Source: Natrinema sp031626495
Lineage (GTDB): Archaea > Halobacteriota > Halobacteria > Halobacteriales > Natrialbaceae
Length of the DNA: 64,000 bases
NCBI RefSeq assembly: GCF_031626495.1
Contig: NZ_JAMQOJ010000004.1
Span: 1 to 64,000 of the forward strand
Direction of reading: 5' to 3'
Shown here: positions 60,990 through 64,000 of the stretch, one piece after another
Numbering within the stretch: position 1 is the stretch's first letter
How the letters are laid out: each line of letters begins with the position of its first letter
Program-made: the position numbers and the translations under genes
The notes under the pieces: generated by a model
Database searches by the model: none
What the model was told of the DNA's origin: nothing
What the model saw: the letters and a program-made list of their open reading frames with translations, nothing else

Positions 60990-61571
60990 TCAGTTCCCCT
61001 GAATGGCGTCGATGACCATCGCCGCGGCCACGATCGGCTCCTTCGGGACCGTACTGGCATCGTCGATGGTGATCTCGTAGCGGTCGCGCAGCGAGAACTG
61101 CCCGCTGATGGAGCCGACGTGGTTCCCCTGCTGGTCGGAGATCTCGTACTTGTGCGGGATCCAGCCGCCGAACGGAACGATGTTCCGTGCGAGCGTCACG
61201 GCGGCTCCCCGGGAGTTGATCTCGGCCAGTTTCTCCTCGGTAGTCGCGTCGCGGATCTTCCACGTATCCTGGAAGATCGAGTAGTCGTTGTCCAGAACGA
61301 TGATATCCTCGCCGGTCTGCGCGTCGGTGAGGACGTAGTTCCCCGCGACGTCGATGATCCCGCCGGCTTTCACCGTGAACACCTCGTTGCCGTCGGCGTC
61401 GACGAAGGGGAACTCCTCTTTCATTTTGAGCATCTTCTGCTTCCCCCTGAGCACGACGTTGCCGTCGGCGTCGAGCGCTCTGTACTTGTTCCGGATCAAC
61501 CCCTGTTCGACCGTGTAGCTGTCGTCGATGAGTTCGACCCCCGCGATGTCGTACCCTCGTGTATCGCTCAT
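60990..61571 (-). CDS. LURP-one-related (tubby-like fold) protein
   Basis: About 193 residues. The repeating beta-strand pattern with YTVEQGLIRNKYRALDADGN, GKQKMLKMKEEFPFVDADGN, IIVLDNDYSIFQDTWKIRDA and GQFSLRDRYEITIDDASTVP is typical of the LURP-one/scramblase-related tubby C-terminal fold. The C-terminal PIVAAAMVIDAIQGN is a hydrophobic helix. The start MSDTRGYDIAGVELID at 61571 is used; the upstream ATG adds three residues. The role in archaea is unknown, possibly membrane- or lipid-associated. Confidence 0.8.
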   Translation of the reverse strand: MSDTRGYDIAGVELIDDSYTVEQGLIRNKYRALDADGNVVLRGKQKMLKMKEEFPFVDADGNEVFTVKAGGIIDVAGNYVLTDAQTGEDIIVLDNDYSIFQDTWKIRDATTEEKLAEINSRGAAVTLARNIVPFGGWIPHKYEISDQQGNHVGSISGQFSLRDRYEITIDDASTVPKEPIVAAAMVIDAIQGN

Positions 61572-61712
61572 CGTCCCCAACTATCACTAGGGGTACTTGA
61601 AACCACTAGGTACCCACAGGTATGTAGCGTATTCAACTGCACGAACGGGAAGAAATTTCGATTCGAAGGCCGGAACGGGACTCGAGAGCCGCGGAAACGG
61701 TGCAATCGGTGA

Positions 61713-62669
61713 CTACGAGTCAGCCGGTGCAGGGAGGTCGACCGGTGTCCCATCGGCGAAGACAGTCGGCTCCCGCAGGATCCCGTCGAGGTGGATCGGG
61801 GCGTCGGTGTCGCCGCCGATTCCCGCATCGTCGCCGATAGCGATGTGAACGGTGCCGCCGGCCTTCTCGTCCAGCAGAACCGAACCGACCAGTTCGGTGA
61901 CGGCGACGTTCGTCCCGATACCCAACTCGGCGAGGTTGTAAGCCGCGTCCCCGACCTCGGCGGCCGCGTTCTCGACCTCCTCGCGAATGTCGTCGTCCGA
62001 GATGTCCGTGACGAATCCGTCCTCGACCTCGAAGGAGAGGGTCTGCCCGGCCTCGAGTAACCCGTGGGGCATCATCGTTCCGTCGACGACGAACGTTCCG
62101 TCCGCTGTCTCGGGGCTGATGAACACCTCGCCCGCTGGAAGGTTCGACATTTCGCCGGGGTCGTGGACGATTCCGGTGTCTGCGAGCCACTCCCGCTCCC
62201 TGACGTCGAAGGTGATGTCCGTCCCCGCGTCGGTCGTCACGCGGATCTCGTCGGCCCCGGCGACCTGCTCACGGACCGCCTCGCAGTAGGAAGAAATCGA
62301 CTCGTAATCGGCGTCCAGCCCCGTCGTGAAGACGTCCTCGGTGATTCCCGGGAGCGTCGCCACCCGCGCTCCGGCCTCGTTGGCCTCGGTCCGGGCACGG
62401 GTGTGGCTCAGGCTCTTGGTCGTCGGCGCGAGCACCACGTCGGCCCCTGCCATCGCCGCCGCGACGGGTTCGGGCGGCTCGCCGCCGTGGGTCTCGCCCG
62501 GCGGATAGCGGACGATCACCGCGTCGTCCGTGATCTCGCTCGCCACCTCGTAGAGTGCCTCCCCGATCGGTTCGCGTTCGTCGTCGGTGATAATCGCACA
62601 GGACTCCCCTGCCTCGAGACCCAGACACTGGCGGACGGCCGTCTCCGCCGCGGCTCGAAGTGCTGTCAT
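61713..62669 (-). CDS. M29-like aminopeptidase
   Basis: 318 residues. The C-terminal metal-site region GTVHIAIGDDAGIGGDTDAP followed by IHLDGILREPTVFADG follows the M29 (aminopeptidase T) pattern, and the N-terminal GLEAGESCAIITDDEREPIG is the family's Rossmann-like start. The protein is shorter than classical M29 enzymes (about 400 residues). The middle part, GEVFISPETADGTFVVDGTM, supplies the usual Glu. Some canonical metal ligands cannot be placed by eye, so activity is likely but not proven. The start MTALRAAAETAVRQCLG at 62669 drops a basic extension. Confidence 0.8.
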   Translation of the reverse strand: MTALRAAAETAVRQCLGLEAGESCAIITDDEREPIGEALYEVASEITDDAVIVRYPPGETHGGEPPEPVAAAMAGADVVLAPTTKSLSHTRARTEANEAGARVATLPGITEDVFTTGLDADYESISSYCEAVREQVAGADEIRVTTDAGTDITFDVREREWLADTGIVHDPGEMSNLPAGEVFISPETADGTFVVDGTMMPHGLLEAGQTLSFEVEDGFVTDISDDDIREEVENAAAEVGDAAYNLAELGIGTNVAVTELVGSVLLDEKAGGTVHIAIGDDAGIGGDTDAPIHLDGILREPTVFADGTPVDLPAPADS

Positions 62670-62896
62670 ACGTGACCGTGGGGCGAGCGGGCCGATATGT
62701 CTTGCCCTCGGCCGCCCTCGCGGGTCCACGAGCGGTTTCGCGCTCGATCGGAACCGAGCAGCGGTTCGGACGGGAAGCGCAATGTGTGAACGAGTGTCGA
62801 AATCAGCCTCGAGAGCGATCGAGAACTCCGATCCGAGTAAGGATCGGCTGCGAATCCTCGAAACGATTATCCCGCTCGGTGGACCACTCCCGGTAT

Positions 62897-63910
62897 ATGC
62901 AACAGGTCGCCATCAACGGCTACGGCACGATCGGCAAGCGCGTCGCGGACGCCGTCCGAGCACAGCCCGACATGGAGGTACTGGGCGTCGCCAAGACGCG
63001 CCCGAACTTCGAGGCCGAGACCGCGATCGAGAAGGGGTTCCCGCTCTACGCGGCCGTCGAGGAGCGCGAGGAACTGTTCGACGAGGCCGGCCTCGAGATA
63101 GCGGGCCCGGTCGAGGACCTCGTCGCCGAGGCCGACGTAGTCGTCGACGCCACGCCCTCCGGAATCGGCGCACAGAACAAGGACCTCTACGAGGACCACG
63201 ACACGCCCGCCCTCTATCAGGGCGGCGAGGACGCCGACCTCGTCGACGTGAGCTTTAACGCGCGCTCGAACTTCGCCGAGGCCGTCGACGCCGACCACGT
63301 CCGCGTGGTCTCCTGTAACACGACCGGACTCTCGCGCGTGATCGCACCCCTCCGCGAGGAGTACGGCGTCGAGAAGGTCCGCGCGACGCTCGTCCGCCGC
63401 GGCGGCGACCCCGGCCAGACCGGCCGCGGCCCGATCAACGACATCCTGCCGAACCCGGTGACGATCCCCTCCCACCACGGCCCCGACGTCGAGACCATCT
63501 TCGACGACCTCGACATCGACACTCTCGGGATGAAGGTTCCCGCGACGCTGATGCACATGCACAGTCTCAACGTCACGCTCTCCGAGGAGGTCGACGCCGC
63601 CGAGGTCCGCGACCTGTTCGCCGACGAGTCGCGGCTGTTCCTGATCCCCGAACGGATGGACATCGACGGCAGCGGCAAGCTCAAGGAGTACGCACTCGAC
63701 GCGGGCCGGCCGCGCGGCGACATCTGGGAGAACTGCATCTGGGAGGAGTCGGTCTCGACCGTCGGCGACGACCTCTACCTCTTTCAGGGCATCCACCAGG
63801 AGTCAGACGTCGTCCCCGAGAACGTCGACGCGATCCGCGCCGTTACCGGCAGCGCCGACGCCGAAGAGAGCATCGAGACGACTAACGAGACGCTCGGAAT
63901 CGGCCTCTGA
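62897..63910 (+). CDS. gap: Glyceraldehyde-3-phosphate dehydrogenase, archaeal type II
   Basis: 337 residues. Type II GAPDHs are the archaeal NAD(P)-dependent glycolytic/gluconeogenic enzymes. The cofactor motif is VAINGYGTIGKRVADAV, the type II mark is VAKTRPNFEAETAIEKGFPL, and the catalytic Cys140 lies in RVVSCNTTGLSRV. The downstream motif TLVRRGGDPGQTGRGPIND and the C-terminal LFQGIHQESDVVPENVDAI are diagnostic. The ATG at 62897 gives the family N-terminus exactly. It is divergent from the aminopeptidase gene. Confidence 0.97.
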   Translation: MQQVAINGYGTIGKRVADAVRAQPDMEVLGVAKTRPNFEAETAIEKGFPLYAAVEEREELFDEAGLEIAGPVEDLVAEADVVVDATPSGIGAQNKDLYEDHDTPALYQGGEDADLVDVSFNARSNFAEAVDADHVRVVSCNTTGLSRVIAPLREEYGVEKVRATLVRRGGDPGQTGRGPINDILPNPVTIPSHHGPDVETIFDDLDIDTLGMKVPATLMHMHSLNVTLSEEVDAAEVRDLFADESRLFLIPERMDIDGSGKLKEYALDAGRPRGDIWENCIWEESVSTVGDDLYLFQGIHQESDVVPENVDAIRAVTGSADAEESIETTNETLGIGL

Positions 63911-64000
63911 CGTCGCGAGATCACCGCTGTAGCGGTTCTTGTCCGTCCCGTCTTTCGTATAGGGTCGACAGAAAGTTTTTGCCACCCGGTGCCCTAGGTG
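63911..64000. other. Window-end spacer
   Basis: 90 bases with no gene. An AGTTTTTGCC T-run near 63974-63984 could belong to the gap terminator or to the promoter of a gene beyond the window. Confidence 0.3.

Noticed and set aside
63803..63985. Minus-strand 60-codon frame at the window end
   Set aside because: Mostly antisense to the 3' end of the GAPDH gene, with no promoter.

Overview
The window is chromosomal DNA of a haloarchaeon, most likely of the family Natrialbaceae. The evidence is high GC with a strong bias for GAC/GAG/CTC codons, very acidic proteins, split archaeal RNA polymerase subunits (H, B'', B', A', A''), archaeal EF-2 and type II GAPDH, Tat-type lipoprotein signals, and TATA boxes about 25-33 nt upstream of many start codons (leaderless transcripts). 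The family placement is an inference from gene content and style.

Layout. 1-4747: the edge of an unknown minus-strand gene, then a five-gene branched-chain amino acid/amide-type ABC uptake operon whose binding protein has a Tat lipoprotein signal with no start codon in frame. 4748-6041: sparse, partly AT-rich DNA with one small orphan gene. 6042-13403: cyclophilin, a very large cytoplasmic multi-PAS histidine kinase, a short-chain dehydrogenase, a membrane protein, a ferredoxin and tRNA-Leu(TAA). 13616-24778: MFS transporter, aldehyde dehydrogenase, KptA, a DUF5806-like protein, thiolase, a TraB-like protein, a broken GNAT gene, a tungsten-type aldehyde:ferredoxin oxidoreductase and small membrane proteins. 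24826-35835: CPA-type cation/proton antiporter with TrkA domains, long-chain acyl-CoA synthetase, MBL-fold hydrolase, a membrane histidine kinase, a CDF metal exporter, a two-gene fluoride channel (CrcB) and a two-gene MgtE-like transporter next to a PhoU/TrkA-C regulator. Ion homeostasis is a clear theme here.

35949-54711: translation and transcription genes, namely serS, EF-2, rps7, rps12, nusA-like and the complete rpoH-B''-B'-A'-A'' operon. Two insertions break up this usually compact block. One is a small lipoprotein gene between nusA and rps12. The other, between rps7 and the DUF5781-like/EF-2 pair, is a cassette of a RecA/KaiC-like protein lacking a Walker A motif, a CHAT (caspase-like) protease and a convergent 42-residue membrane peptide. 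This cassette is the best candidate in the window for a poorly described system, possibly stress signalling, defence or regulated proteolysis.

55034-58760: two tandem tRNA-Asp genes with a stray tRNA 3' fragment between them, an N-terminally truncated PD-(D/E)XK nuclease, a Bat-like response regulator, and a duplicated intergenic element with strong G-quadruplex potential. 58761-63910: two tandem, diverged isoaspartyl methyltransferase paralogues, an HVO_0476-type zinc-finger protein, a LURP-one-like protein, an M29-like aminopeptidase and type II GAPDH.

No rRNA, CRISPR array, complete insertion sequence or replication origin was seen.
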